Below are positions 21,584 to 33,479 of a stretch of 64,000 nucleotides of DNA, in pieces. Numbering within the stretch: the stretch's first letter is position 1; every line of letters begins with the position of its first letter. The notes under the pieces were generated by a model, which was not told the origin of the DNA, made no database searches, and saw only the letters and a program-made list of their open reading frames with translations. The position numbers and the translations under genes are program-made. Source of the DNA: Panulirus ornatus (lineage: Eukaryota > Arthropoda > Malacostraca > Decapoda > Palinuridae); the NCBI RefSeq assembly GCF_036320965.1, contig NC_092276.1, positions 7,355,282 to 7,419,281 on the forward strand, read 5' to 3'.

Positions 21584-24200
21584 ATTTTTTTTTTTTTTTT
21601 TTGCCGCTGTCTCCCGCGTTTGCGAGGTAGCGCAAGGAAACAGATGAAAGAAATGGCCCAACCCACCCCCATACACATGTATATACATACGTCCACACAT
21701 GCAAATATACACACCTACACAGCTTTCCATGGTTCACCCCAGACGCTTCACATGCCCTGATTCAATCCACTGACAGCATGTCAACCCCGGTATACCACAT
21801 CGCTCCAATTCACTCTATTCCTTGCCCTCCTTTCACCCTCCTGCATGTTCAGGCCCCGATCACACAAAATCTTTTTCACTCCATCTTTCCACCTCCAATT
21901 TGGTCTCCCTCTTCTCCTCGTTCCCTCCACCTCCGACACATATATCCTCTTGGTCAATCTTTCCTCTCTCATTCTCTCCATGTGCCCAAACCTTTTCAAA
22001 ACACCCTCTTCTGCTCTCTCAACCACGCTTTTTTTATTTCCACACATCTCTCTTACCCTTACATTACTTACTCGATCAAACCACCTCACACCACACTGTA
22101 CTCAAACATCTCATTTCCAGCACATCCATCCTCCTGCGCACCACTCTATCCATAGCCCACGCCTCGCAACCATACAACATTGTTGGAACCACTATTCCTT
22201 CAAACATACACATTTTTGCTTTCCGAGATAATGTTCTCGACTTCCACACATTCTTCAAGGCTCCCAGAATTTTCGCCCCCTCCCCCACCCTATGATCCAC
22301 TTCCACTTCCATGGTTCCATCCGCTGCCAGATCCACTCCCAGATATCTAAAACACTTCACTTCCTCCAATTTTTCTCCATTCAAACTCACCTCCCAATTG
22401 ACTTGACCCTCAACCCTACTGTACCTAATAACCTTGCTCTTATTCACATTTACTCTTAACTTTCTTCTTTCACACACTTTACCAAACTCAGTCACCAGCT
22501 TCTGCAGTTTCTCACATGAATCAGCCACCAGCGCTGTATCATCAGCGAACAACAACTGACTCACTTCCCAAGCTCTCTCATCCCCAACAGACTTCATACT
22601 TGCCCCTCTTTCCAAAACTCTTGCATTCACCTCCCTAACAACCCCATCCATAAACAAATTAAACAACCATGGAGACATCACACACCCCTGCCGCAAACCT
22701 ACATTCACTGAGAACCAATCACTTTCCTCTCTTCCTACACGTACACATGCCTTACATCCTCGATAAAAACTTTTCACTGCTTCTAACAACTTTCCTCCCA
22801 CACCATATATTCTTAATACCTTCCACAGAGCATCTCTATCAACTCTATCATATGCCTTCTCCAGATCCATAAATGCTACATACAAATCCATTTGCTTTTC
22901 TAAGTATTTCTCACATACATTCTTCAAAGCAAACACCTGATCCACACATCCTCTACCACTTCTGAAACCACACTGCTCTTCCCCAATCTGATGCTCTGTA
23001 CATGCCTTCACCCTCTCAATCAATACCCTCCCATATAATTTACCAGGAATACTCAACAAACTTATACCTCTGTAATTTGAGCACTCACTCTTATCCCCTT
23101 TGCCTTTGTACAATGGCACTATGCACGCATTCCGCCAATCCTCAGGCACCTCACCATGAGTCATACATACATTAAATAACCTTACCAACCAGTCAACAAT
23201 ACAGTCACCCCCTTTTTTAATAAATTCCACTGCAATACCATCCAAACCTGCTGCCTTGCTGTCTTTCATCTTCCGCAAAGCTTTTACTACCTCTTCTCTG
23301 TTTACCAAATCATTTTCCCTAACCCTCTCACTTTGCACACCACCTCGACCAAAACACCCTATATCTGCCACTCTATCATCAAACTCATTCAACAAACCTT
23401 CAAAATACTCACTCCATCTCCTTCTCACATCACCACTACTTGTTATCACCTCCCCATTTGCGCCCTTCACTGAAGTTCCCATTTGCTCCTTTGTCTTACG
23501 CACTTTATTTACCTCCTTCCAGAACATCTTTTTATTCTCCCTAAAATTTAATGATACTCTCTCACCCCAACTCTCATTTGCCCTTTTTTCACCTCTTGCA
23601 CCTTTCTCTTGACCTCCTGTCTCTTTCTTTTATACATCTCCCACTCAATTGCATTTTTTCCCTGCAAAAGTTGTCCAAATGCCTCTCTCTTCTCTTTCAC
23701 TAATACTCTTACTTCTTCATCCCACCACTCACTACCCTTTCTAATCAACCCATCTCCCACTCTTCTCATGCCACAAGCATCTTTTGCGCAATCCATCACT
23801 GATTTCCTAAATACATCCCATTCCTCCCCCACTCCCCTTACTTCCATTGTTCTCACCTTTTTCCATTCTGTACTCAGTCTCTCCTGGTACTTCCTCACAC
23901 AAGTCTCCTTCCTAAGCTCACTTACTCTCACCACCCTCTTCACCCCAACATTCACTCTTCTTTTCTGAAAACCCATACAAATCTTCACCGTAGCCTCCAC
24001 AAGATAATGATCAGACATCCCTCCAGTTGCACCTCTCAGCACATTAACATCCAAAAGTCTCTCTTTCGTGCGCCTGTCAATTAACACGTAATCCAATAAC
24101 GCTCTCTGGCCATCTCTCCTACTTACATAAGTATACTTATGTATATCTCGCTTTTTAAACCAGGTATTCCCAATCATCAGTCCTTTTTCAGCACATAAAT
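21584..24200 (-). mobile_element. RTE copy I: 5'-truncated, nested in the 3' UTR of copy H
   Basis: The copy begins on the plus strand with T(18), the poly-A tail on its own strand, followed by a short-form 3' UTR, the C-terminus, RT and part of the endonuclease, and ends at DLCAEKG (24200). RT motifs A (FMDLEKAYD), B (GLRQGCVMSP) and C (FADDTALVAD) are all intact. The frame is open at 22076-23527 and 23548-24180; breaks are near 22090 (C-terminus) and 23540 (linker). Flanking sequence on both sides is 3' UTR of copy H, so this insertion is the younger of the two. Confidence 0.85.
22076..23527 (-). CDS. Partial RTE reverse transcriptase, open frame (copy I)
   Basis: This 483-codon open frame covers the end of the linker (MFWKEVNKV), the whole RT domain with the FADD catalytic pair, and the first part of the C-terminal domain up to LEMRCLS. 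A frameshift at about 22095, where other copies read LRTMCG, puts the rest of the C-terminus (to VVYRG, 21781) in another frame. Upstream, the endonuclease half lies in the frame 23548-24180, separated by one small indel. It is a transposon relic, unlikely to be expressed as a protein. Confidence 0.7.
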   Translation of the reverse strand: MFWKEVNKVRKTKEQMGTSVKGANGEVITSSGDVRRRWSEYFEGLLNEFDDRVADIGCFGRGGVQSERVRENDLVNREEVVKALRKMKDSKAAGLDGIAVEFIKKGGDCIVDWLVRLFNVCMTHGEVPEDWRNACIVPLYKGKGDKSECSNYRGISLLSIPGKLYGRVLIERVKACTEHQIGEEQCGFRSGRGCVDQVFALKNVCEKYLEKQMDLYVAFMDLEKAYDRVDRDALWKVLRIYGVGGKLLEAVKSFYRGCKACVRVGREESDWFSVNVGLRQGCVMSPWLFNLFMDGVVREVNARVLERGASMKSVGDERAWEVSQLLFADDTALVADSCEKLQKLVTEFGKVCERRKLRVNVNKSKVIRYSRVEGQVNWEVSLNGEKLEEVKCFRYLGVDLAADGTMEVEVDHRVGEGAKILGALKNVWKSRTLSRKAKMCMFEGIVVPTMLYGCEAWAMDRVVRRRMDVLEMRCLSTVWCEVV

Positions 24201-24388
24201 CTGTCTGTGTGTGTATATATATGTATACGTTGAGATGTATAGGTATGTATATTTGCGTGTGTGGACGTGTATGTATATACATGTGTATGTGGGTGGGTTG
24301 GGCCATTCTTTCATCTGTTTCCTTGCACTACCTCGCTAATGCGGGAGACAGCGACAAAGCAAAATAAATAAGATAAAATAACATTTCA
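24201..24388 (+). mobile_element. Distal 3' UTR and tail of RTE copy H
   Basis: The piece begins at tctgtgtgtgtatatatatg, exactly where the UTR of copy H left off at 21583, and ends in gggagacagcgacaaagc and an A/T-rich tail. Together with 18941-21583 it accounts for one long-form RTE end. Confidence 0.8.
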
Positions 24389-27300
24389 ACGTCCCTGAGG
24401 ATAGGGGAGAAAGAGTACTTCCCGTGCATTCCTCGTGTGTCGTAAAAGACGACTAAAGGGGACGGGAGCGGGTCCTAGAAAGCCTCCCCTCTTTGTGTTT
24501 TAACTTTCTAAAAGGGGAAGCGGGAGAAGGAGCCATGTGGGGAGTGCTCATCCTCCTCGAAGGCTCAGATTGGGGTGTCTAAATGTGTGTGGATGTAACC
24601 AAGATGAGAAAAAAGGAGAGATAGTTAGTATGTTTGAGGAAAGGAACGTGGATGTTTTGGCTCTGAGTGAAATGAAGCTCAAGAGTAAACGGGAAGAGTG
24701 GTTTTGGAATGTCTTTGGAGTAAAGTCAGGGGTTGATGAGAGGACAAGAGCAAAGAAAGTAGTAGCACTACTTCTGAAACGAGTTGTGGGAGTATGTGAT
24801 AGTTTTAATAAAGTAAACTCTAGATTGATATGGGTAAAACTGAAAGTGGATGGAGAGAGGTGGGTGATTATTGTTGCCTATGCACCTGGTCATGAGAAGA
24901 AAAGATCATGAGTAAGTGTTTTGGGAGCAGTTGAATGAGTGTGTCGGTAGTTTTGATGCACGAGACCGGGTTATAGTGATGGGTGATTTGAATGCAAAGG
25001 TGAGTAATGTGGCAGTTGAGGGAATAATGGGGTGTTCAGTGTTTTAAATGGAAATGGTGAAGAGCTTGTAGATTTGTGTGCTGATAAAGGACTGGTGATT
25101 GGGAATACCTATTTTAAAAAGAGAGATATACATAAGTATACGTATTTAAGTAGGAGAGATGGCCAGAGAGTGTTATTGGATTACTTTTTAATTGATAGGC
25201 CCGTGAAGGAGAGACTTTCAGATGTTCATGTACTGAGAGGTGCAACTGGAGGGATGTCTGATCATTATCTTGAGGCGAAGGTGAAGATTTGTAGAGGTTT
25301 TCAGAAAAGAAGAGAGAATATTGGGGTGATGAGAGTGATGAAAGTAAGTGAACTTGGAAAGGAGACTTGTGTGAGGAAGTACCAGGAGAAATTGAGTGCA
25401 GAATGGAAAAAGGTGGGAGCAAAGGATGTAAGGGGAGTGGGGTAGGATTGGGATGTATTTAGGGAAGCAGTGATGGCTTGCACAAAAGATGCCTGTGGCA
25501 TGAGAAAGGTGGAAGGTGGGCAAATTAGAAAGGGTAGTGAGTGGTGGGATGAAGAAGTAAGATTATTAGTGAAAGAGAAGAGAGCCATTTTGACGAATTT
25601 TGCTGGGAAATAGTGCAGATGACTGGGAGATGTATAAAAGAAAGAGGGCAAATGAGAGAGTATCATTGAATTTTAGGGAGAATAAAAAGATGTTTTGGAA
25701 GGAGGTAGATAAAGTACGTAGGTCAAGAACCGGTGAAGGGGGCTAATGAGAAGGTAATAACAAGTAGTGGTGAAGTGAGAAGAGATGGAGTGAGTATTTT
25801 GAAGGTTTGTTGAATGTGTTAGATGATAGAGTGGCAGATGTAGGATGTTTTGGTTGTGATGGTTTGCGAAGTGAGAGGGTCAGGGGGAATGGTTCAGTAA
25901 ACAGAGAAGAGGTATTGAAAGCTTTGCGGAAGATGAAAATCGGCAAGGCAGTGGGTTTGGATGGTATTGCAGTGGAATTTATTTAAAAAGAGGGTGACTG
26001 TGTTGTTGACTGGTTGGTGAGGATATTCACTGTATGTATGGCTCATGGTGAAGTGCCTGAGAATTGGCAGAATGTATGCATAGTGCCATTGTACAAAGGC
26101 AAAAGGGATAAAGGTGAGTGTTCAAATTACAGAGGTATAAGTTTGTTGAGTATTCCTGGGAAATTATATGGGAGGGTATTGATTGAGGGTGAAAGCATGT
26201 ACAGAGCATCAGCTTGGAGAAGTGCAGTGTGGTTTCAGAAGTCGTATAGGATGTGTGGATCAGGTGTTTGCTTTGAAGAATGTATGTGAGAAATACTTAG
26301 AAAAACAAATGGATTTGTATGTAGCATTTATGGATCTGGAGAAGGCATATGATAGCTTTGATAGAGATGCTTTGTGGAAGGTAATAGAGTAAATGGTGTG
26401 GGATGCACGTTGTTAGAAGCAGTGGAAAGTTTTTATCAAGGATGTAAGGCATGTGTATGTGTAGGAAGAGAGGAAAGTGATTGGTTCCTAGTGAATGTTG
26501 GTTTGCATCATCAAGGATGCGTAATGTCTCCATGGTTGTTTAATTTGTTTATGGATGGGGTTGTTAGTGAGGTGAATGCAAGAGTTTTGGAAAGAGGGGC
26601 ATGTATGCATTCCGTTGTGGATGAGAGTGCTTGGGAAGTGATTCAGTTGCTCACTGATGATACAGTGCTGGTGGCTGATTTGTGTGAGAATCTACAGAAG
26701 CTGGTGACTGAGTTTGATAAAGTTGAAAGAAGAAAGCTGAGAGTGAATTTAAATAAGAGCAAGGTTATTAGGTTCACTAGGGTTGAGGGACAAGTCAGTT
26801 GGGAGGTAAGTTTGAATGGAGAAAAATTGGAGGAAGTGAAGTGTTTTAGATATTTGGGAGTGGATTTAGCAGTGGATGGAACCATGGAAGCAGAAGTGAG
26901 TCACAGGATGGGAGAGGGGGCAAAGGTCTTGGGAGCGTTGAAGAATGTGTGGAAGGCTAGAGCGTTATCTCGGAGAGCAAAAATGGGTATGTTTGAAGGA
27001 ATGGGGGTTCCAACAATGTTATATGGTTGCGAGGTGTGGGCTGTAGATAGGGTTGTGTGGAGGAGGGTGGATGTCTTGGAAATGAGATGTTCAAGGACAT
27101 TATTTGGTGTGAGATGGTTTGATCGAGTTAATAAGGAAAGGGTAAGGATGTGTTTGGTAATTGAAAGAGCGTGGTTGAGAGAGCAGAAGAGGGTGTATTG
27201 AAATAGTTTGGTCACATGGAGAGAATGAGTGAGGAAAGATTGACAAAGAGGATATATGTGTCAGAGGTGAAGGGAACAAGGAGACGTGGGAGATCAAATT

Positions 27301-27541
27301 GGATGTGGAAGGATGGAGTGAAAAAGATTTTGAGTGATCGGGGCCTGAACATGCAGGAGGGTGAAAGGCATGCAAAGAATAGAGTGAATTGGAACGATAT
27401 GGTATACCAGGATGGACATGCTGTCAATGGATTGAACCAGGGCATGTGAAGCGTCTGGGGTAAGCCTTTGAAAGTTTTGTGGGTCCTGGATGTGGAAAGG
27501 GAGCTGTGGTTTCGGTGCATTACACATGACAGATAGAGACT
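24389..27541 (+). mobile_element. RTE copy K: full-length span, degenerate
   Basis: The copy has the 5' UTR block with ggataggggagaaag (24402), endonuclease frames at 24537-24911 (RLGCLNVCGCNQD) and 25032-25445, RT at 26014-27201 in several frames, and the C-terminus at 27216-27449 with a partial 3' UTR. RT motif A reads FMDLEKAYDS and motif C reads LLTDDTVLVAD, a Phe-Ala to Leu-Thr change next to the catalytic Asp pair. Its C-terminal region at 27115-27128 is the left breakpoint of the 6.37 kb tandem duplication. Confidence 0.85.
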
Positions 27542-27653
27542 GAAAAGGGACAAAAAAGGGGACTAGAAAGTATTGGAGAACCTCATACCATCAGATAGAG
27601 ACTGAAAAGAGACAAAAAAGGCGAATAGAAAGTATTGTAGAACATCAGACCAT
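27530..27653. repeat. 62-bp tandem repeat, two imperfect units
   Basis: The block cagatagagactgaaaag starts at 27530 and 27592. It spans the end of RTE copy K and the following host sequence, and is copied again in duplication unit 2. The units differ at several bases, so this duplication is older than the 6.37 kb one. From here to 28113 I see only AT-rich, probably intronic sequence. Confidence 0.8.
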
Positions 27654-28124
27654 CCGAAATTGATTAAATGAAAGACTGTTGGTCTCTATTCTGGCCCAAA
27701 CAGGAAAAGGGCCAACTTTCCCAGTCACGGTCCTCATAATGGACTGAATTTCCAGCAATTTGGTCCTTTTGGAACTTGGTCCTGCACACCTTTGGTGGAG
27801 AGGTTTACCTTGGCCTTTAAGACTCTCTATCCCTGACAGCTGTGACCTACCCATTTTTCAATGGCAGGATTTCCACATTCTCCAAGGCTCTTAGATTTCT
27901 CTTTATTCCTTGCATCAGTAGCTCATTAGATTTTTTTTCCCCCACACAGGGCCTGTTCTTGCTGAAGACTTTTTTTTGATTGAAAAGAGATAACACCTTT
28001 TTTCTGTAAATACTGTTTACCCCTCTTACTTCTATCTGGGAATAACTCTAGGTAGTCCTTAGCATTAGATCTAGTGTTGCTACATAGAAGAACTCATTTC
28101 ATTTCAATTTCAGGTATATAAACA

Positions 28125-28661
28125 ATGGCCAAGTTGAAATCCAAGAAGAATGCCAGAATAAAGAATGACCTTTCCATTAATAAGAGAAAAGATAAACAGA
28201 AAATGCATACAAAGGGTAGCAATGCATCAAAAAGGGTTTTCAGTAAGAAGCAGTTGAAGGTAAATCTCAAAAAGAAACCATCTTTAAGTACAAATGAATC
28301 TAAAATCAAGAAGAAATCTGGACAGGATTTAGGTAAGAAGATCGTGAAGCTGGAAGTTAATGGTAATGCCACCAAAAACTCTAATAACAGGAAAAAAACA
28401 AAGACTGAATTTAGAGGAGCACAAGAAGAGAAAGTGCGAGGTAAGAAGAATGTGAAGAATGATACAAAAGAATACTCTTCTCCAAAATCAAAAGCCAAGA
28501 GGAAGACCAGAAAGGGAAGAAGATTTAAAGTGTCACAAATTAATAGAGTAGATTCAAGACAGTATGAGAGATTTAAAGAAGTGAAGATACAAAGAGAAAA
28601 ATATGAAGAAAGTCAAAACATTAGTGAAGTTTTGGATGCAGCACCTGTTAATGTGGAAACG
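28125..28661 (+). CDS. RSL1D1: RSL1D1-like gene, first coding exon (copy 1)
   Basis: This exon encodes 179 residues that are extremely Lys/Arg/Asn/Ser-rich, beginning MAKLKSKKNARIKND, as in the basic tails of nucleolar ribosome-biogenesis proteins. The ATG sits in a good context (aacaATGGcc). A strong acceptor, tttcaatttcag, lies at 28102-28113, so the exon probably starts at 28114 with an 11-base leader and an upstream non-coding exon. The exon ends at NVET in phase 0 with the donor gtaagt (28662). The phase-0 exon at 52187-52359 continues it and resembles the start of the ribosomal L1 domain. RSL1D1 proteins act in nucleolar large-subunit rRNA processing. The basic exon alone is not diagnostic; the assignment rests on the second exon. 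Unlike the RTE copies, it is an undisturbed frame with splice sites at both ends. Confidence 0.6.
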
Positions 28662-30260
28662 GTAAGTTCATGAATTCTTATCCTGTTATACTTTTGTCTG
28701 AATGTCCCAAGTAACATAGATGAAATGAAGTGATGAACATAATTGTATATCTATATTTGAAACTGATGTTCAACAGTAGGTTTACTTTCCTAGAGATCTT
28801 GTAGCTCCTTGAAGACATTCAACAAGCATTTGAAATATACAAATAAGGGGAGCATTATGTCTTGGAACAAAAATTCTCCATATCAAACTGTTAGATAAGG
28901 TTTATACAAAACATGAAACAACTTTCCTAAAAACAACATATCACACACACTGATTATTTTCAATCAATGGAGATGACATTTTCATGAAAACTTACCAGAA
29001 AATATGATAATGAGGGCTTAAGTTGGTGGTGGAGTAAGATGGGGTGGAGTGAGGGTTACTGAAGGGGGAAGGGAAGGGCTGCAGGGTTTATACAGAACAT
29101 TAAACAACTTTCCTAAAAACAACATAACCGCTCACACTGATTACTCGCAATTAATGGAAATGACATCTTCATGAAAACGTACCAGAAAATATGATAATGA
29201 GAGTTTAAGGTGGTGGTGGAGTAAGATGGGGTGGAGTGAGGGTTACTGAGGGGGGAAAGGGAAGGGCTCCAGGGCTGTCAAAATAATCCTTGAATTATCC
29301 GAATTTTCCAGTTCGGTAACTGTTTCAACTGATTGTGGAGGTTTCCTAGGTCTTTTGATAAAGTTATCCTTTGATAGTTATGTGCAATGCCCCTTCATCT
29401 CCTAGATATAAAACTCCACTTAGCCATTAGAAAAAATTGTTTGTCATATGAATGGCCCCTAAATGTAATAATCTATTCAACCATTGGAAATACATATATT
29501 GGGAACACCAGAGCACTTTCACTATTGGGATACATGTCATTAGTGAGGGCCACTGTCTTGTCTTAGTTACTCAGACACTAATGCTGACCACTTGATTGCA
29601 AAGAAGGCCTGCTTTTGCCCTTTTTCTCTTGGTGTGTTTCTTCTAACTTTGTGAATTTTTCACAGGTCAGATCCTCAGAATGTTACTCCAGCAACTCAAC
29701 TTTATCTAGTTCTTGAAGCAAGGAACTAGTGTTTTTAAGGAGACATCACATTAACATTAGGATTCGTCTCAGTCAAGTGTTAAGGTTGATGTGGAGCATG
29801 GCAAAGAGCAAATATTTCTGTCCTTATTGACTAAATTTTTTCTAGCACAGTAGCACTACAGCTGAGCAGAAAGAGCCAGTACTGTAAGTGATCCAAACCA
29901 TCTGGGTAGAATGCCAGATTACAGATAATGCCAATTATGTGTAGTCTTTTATAGCTACAGGACTTTTGAGCAAGCTTAAGATTTCCCTTAGAATTTCTTC
30001 CCTGTAGAAGAAAGTGATTTGTGGCTGCCATGAACCCCAGAGGAGTTGTTTTTTCCTTGCTGATTAATGTGCTGGCTGGCATTAGTTTCCAAATTGAACC
30101 ATTCTCCCCAGCCTAAAGTTATTGTTGGGGTGCCTAACCTCAGTCCCCAATGATTTTCTTTAAATGCTCGGAATGCCATTCTTTTGTATCACCTACTTCC
30201 CTTGCTAGGTCATTGTATAATGAATTTCTTATTATGATGGTGCTAACATGTAAGTTACTG
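28662..30260 (+). other. Intron sequence with a 186-bp tandem repeat
   Basis: This is the start of the intron after the basic exon. It contains an imperfect duplication with a 186-base period (28899-29084 and 29085-29275), each unit starting ggtttatac and including the block aacaactttcctaaaaacaa. It is noncoding as far as I can tell, with stops in all frames. The rest is AT-rich sequence without a recognised element. Confidence 0.6.
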
Positions 30261-30261
30261 T

Positions 30262-30725
30262 CTATCTTTTTTTCTGTACTTGACTGCCATTTCTCACATT
30301 AGCAAGGTAGTGCCAGGAACAGAGGAAGATAGGCCACATTTGCTCACATTCATTCTCTAGCAGTTATGTGTTATGCATTGAAACCATAGCTCCCTGTCCA
30401 CAACGAGGCCTCACAGACTTTTTTATGGTTTCCTCTGGCCACTTTCCATGTCCTGGTTTAGTTCATTGACAGTCCTTGAACCCAGCATACCACATCATTC
30501 CAGTTCACTTAGTCCCATGCATACCTTTCACCCTCTTGCAAGTTTAGCCCTGATCACCTAGAATATTTTTTAAGTACATCCTTCTCTAATTTGATCTCAT
30601 TTTCTGTTCCTTCTTTTGGAAAAGTCGAAACTGGAGGGAAGGATTTCCAGACCCCCAATCCCTCCCTTTTTAGTTGCTTTTTATGACATGCAGGGAACAA
30701 GTGGGAACTGTTCTTTCTTTCCTAT
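30262..30725 (-). mobile_element. Old RTE 3' end followed by a SINE-like fragment
   Basis: 30280-30607 matches, on the minus strand, a worn RTE C-terminus and 3' UTR (remnants of ctgtcatgtaataatgc and of the VVYRG region). 30608-30722 matches on the minus strand the first half of the bipartite SINE-like element seen complete at 42702-42943, including the block cttcttttggaaaa. Plus-strand RTE copy L starts at 30726. Confidence 0.65.
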
Positions 30726-33479
30726 CCCCCAGGGCGACGAAAGGGGATGGGAGCGGGGCGCTAGAAACCCTCCCCTCCATGTATTTTAACTTTCTAAACA
30801 AGAAAACAGAATGAGTCACGCGGAGAGTGGTCATCCTCCTCGAAGGCTTAGATTGTGGTGTCTAAATGTGTGTGGATGTAATCAAGATGAGAAAAAAGGA
30901 GAGGTAGGTAGTATGTTTGAGGAAAGGAACCTGGATGTTTTGGCTCTGAGTGAAACGAAGTCAAGGGTAAAGGGGACGAGATGTTTGGGAATGTCTTGGG
31001 AGTAAAGTCAGGGGTTAGTGAGAGGACAAGAGCAAGGGAAGGAGTAGCACTACTCCTGAAACAGGAGTGGTGGGAGTATGTGATAGAGTGTAAGAAAGTA
31101 AACTCTAGATTGATATGGGTAAAACTGAAAGTGGATGGAGAGAGATGGGTAATTATTGGTGCATATGTACCTGGGTATGAGAAGCAAGATCATGAGAGGC
31201 AAGTGTTTTGGGAGCAGCTGAGTGACTGTGTTAGTAGTTTTGATGCACGAGATTGGGTTATATTTATAGATGATTTGAATGAAAAGGTGAATAATGTGGT
31301 AGTTGAGGGAATGATTAGTGTACATGGGGTGTTCATTATTGTAAATTGAAATGGTGAAGAGCTTGTAGATTTATGTGCTGAAAAAGGACTGGTGATTGGG
31401 AATACCTTGTTTAAAAAGAGATATACTTAAGTATACGTATGTGAGTAGGAGAGATGGCCAAAGAGCATTATTGGATTACGTGTTAATTGATAGGCGCGCG
31501 AAAGTGAGACTTTTGGATGTTAATGTGCTGAGAGGTGCAACTGGAGGGATGTCTGATCATTATCTTGTGGAGGCAAAGGTGAAGATTTGTAGAGGTTTTC
31601 AGAGAGAATGTTGGGGTGAAGAGATTGGTGAGAGTAAATGAGCTTGGGAAGGGGACTTGTGTGAGAATGTACCAGGAGAGACTGAATACTGAATGGAAAA
31701 AGGTAAGAACAAAGGACGTAAGGGGAGTGGGGGAGAAATGGGATGTATTTAGGGAAGCAGTGATGGCTTGTACAAAAGATGCTTGTGGCATGAGAAATGT
31801 GGGAGGTGGGCATATTAGAAAAGGTAATGAGTGGTGGGATGATGAAGTAAGATTATTAGTGAAAGACAAGAGAGAGGCATTTGGACAATTTTTGCAGGGA
31901 AATAATGCAGATGAGTGGGAGATGTATAAAAAAAGAGGCAGGAGGTCAAGAGAAAGGTGCAAGAGGCAAAAAAGTTGGCAAATGAGAGTTGGGATGAGAG
32001 AGTATCATTAAATTTTAGGGAAAATAAAAAGATGTTTTGGAAGGAGGTAAATAAAGTGGGTAAGACAAGGGAGCAAATGGGAACATCAGTGAAGGGGGCT
32101 AATGGGGAGGTGACAACAAGTAGTGGTGATGTGAGGAGGAGATGGAGTGAGTATTTTGAAAGTTTGTTGAATGTGTTTGATGATAGAGTGGCAGATATAC
32201 GGTGTTTTGGTCGAGGTGGTGTGCAAAGTGAGAGGGTTAGGGAGAATGATTTGATAAACAGAGAGGAGGTAGCAAAAGCTTTGCGGTTGATGAAAGCTGG
32301 CAAGGCAGTGGGTTTGGATGGTATTGCAGTTGAATTTATTAAAAAAGGGGTGACTGTATTATTGACTGGTTGGTAAGGTTATTTAATGTATGTATGACTC
32401 ATGGTAAGGTGCCTGAGAACTGGCAGAATGCTTGCATAGTGCCATTGTACAAAGGCAAAGGGGATAAAAGTGAGTGCTCAAATTTCAGAGTTATAAGTTT
32501 GTTGAGTATTCCTGGGAAATTATATGGGAGGGTATTGATTGAGAGGGTGAAAGCATGTACAGAGCATCAGATTGGGGAAGAGCAGTGTGGTTTCAGAAGT
32601 GGTAGAGGATGTGTGGATCAGGTGTTTGCTTTGAAAAATGTATGAGAAATATTCAGAAAAGCAAAAGGATTTGTAATGTAGCATTTATGGTTCTGGAGAA
32701 GGCATATGATACAGTTGATAGAGATACTCTGTGGAAGGTATTAAGAATATATGGTGTGGGAGGTAAGTTGTTAGAAGCAGTGAAAAGTTTTTATCGAGGA
32801 TGTAAGGCATGTGTACTGTGTAGGAAGAGAGGAAAGTGATTGGTTCTCAGTGAATATAGGTTTGCGGCAGGGGTGTGTGATGTCTCCATGGTTGTTTAAT
32901 TTGTTTATGGATGGGGTTGTTAGGGAGGTGAATGCAAGAGTTTTAGAAAGAGGCAAGTATGCAGTCTGTTGTGAATGAGAGAGTTTGGGAAGTGAGTCAG
33001 TTGTTGTCCGTTGATGATACGGCACTGGTGGCTGATTCATGTGAGAGACTGCAGAGGCTGGTAACTGAGTTTTGTAAAGTGTGAGAAAGAAGAAAGCTGA
33101 GAGTAAATGTAATAAGAGCAAGGTTATTAGTATTAGGTACAGTAGGGTTGAGGGTCAAGTCAATTGGGAGGTAAGTTTGAATAGAGAAAGACTGGAGGAA
33201 GTGAAGTGTTTTAGATATCTGGGAGTGGATTTGGCAGCAGATGGAACCATGGAAGTAGAATTGAATCATAGGGTGGGGGAGGGGGCGAAAATTGTGGGAG
33301 CATTGAAGAATGTGTGGAAGTCGAGAACATTACCTCAGAAAGCAAAAATGGGAATGTTTGAAGGAATAGTTGTTCCAGAAATGTTATGTGGTTGCGAGGC
33401 GTGGGCTATGGATAGAGTTGTGCGGAGGAGGGTGGATGTGCTGGAAATGAGATGTTAGAAGAGAGTATGTGGTGTGAGG
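30726..33479 (+). mobile_element. RTE copy L, cut by the duplication breakpoint
   Basis: The copy has a 5' UTR, then a start codon in frame with the endonuclease (ATG at 30811, MSHAESGHPPRRLRLWCLN), which most other copies lack because the position reads AGG. Frames are broken: 30811-31005, 30981-31349, 31396-31641, 31616-32011, 31957-32376, 32370-32645, 32609-32839 and 33081-33458. RT motif C is altered (LLSVDDTALVAD). After about 33493 the sequence switches to that of copy K (27129 onward) and runs to the K-type 3' UTR, ending near 33906. Confidence 0.85.

Larger units (their letters stand above)
27115..33479 (+). repeat. Unit 1 of a 6.37 kb tandem duplication
   Basis: The unit runs from inside the C-terminus of RTE copy K to inside the C-terminus of RTE copy L and contains the start-codon exon of the RSL1D1-like gene. 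It matches unit 2 (33480-39845) at about 99.9 percent by eye. Differences I see: homopolymer indels near 27619 and 30417, a G/A change near 29943, a C/G change near 31949, an A/G change near 31990 and a one-base indel near 32816. Confidence 0.9.

Noticed and set aside
27645..27854. Minus-strand 69-codon frame upstream of the basic exon
   Set aside because: No recognisable content; present twice only through the tandem duplication.
29831..30179. Minus-strand open frames of 83 and 63 codons in the RSL1D1-like intron, duplicated in unit 2
   Set aside because: They recur only because the whole segment is duplicated; no recognisable domain or splice signals.
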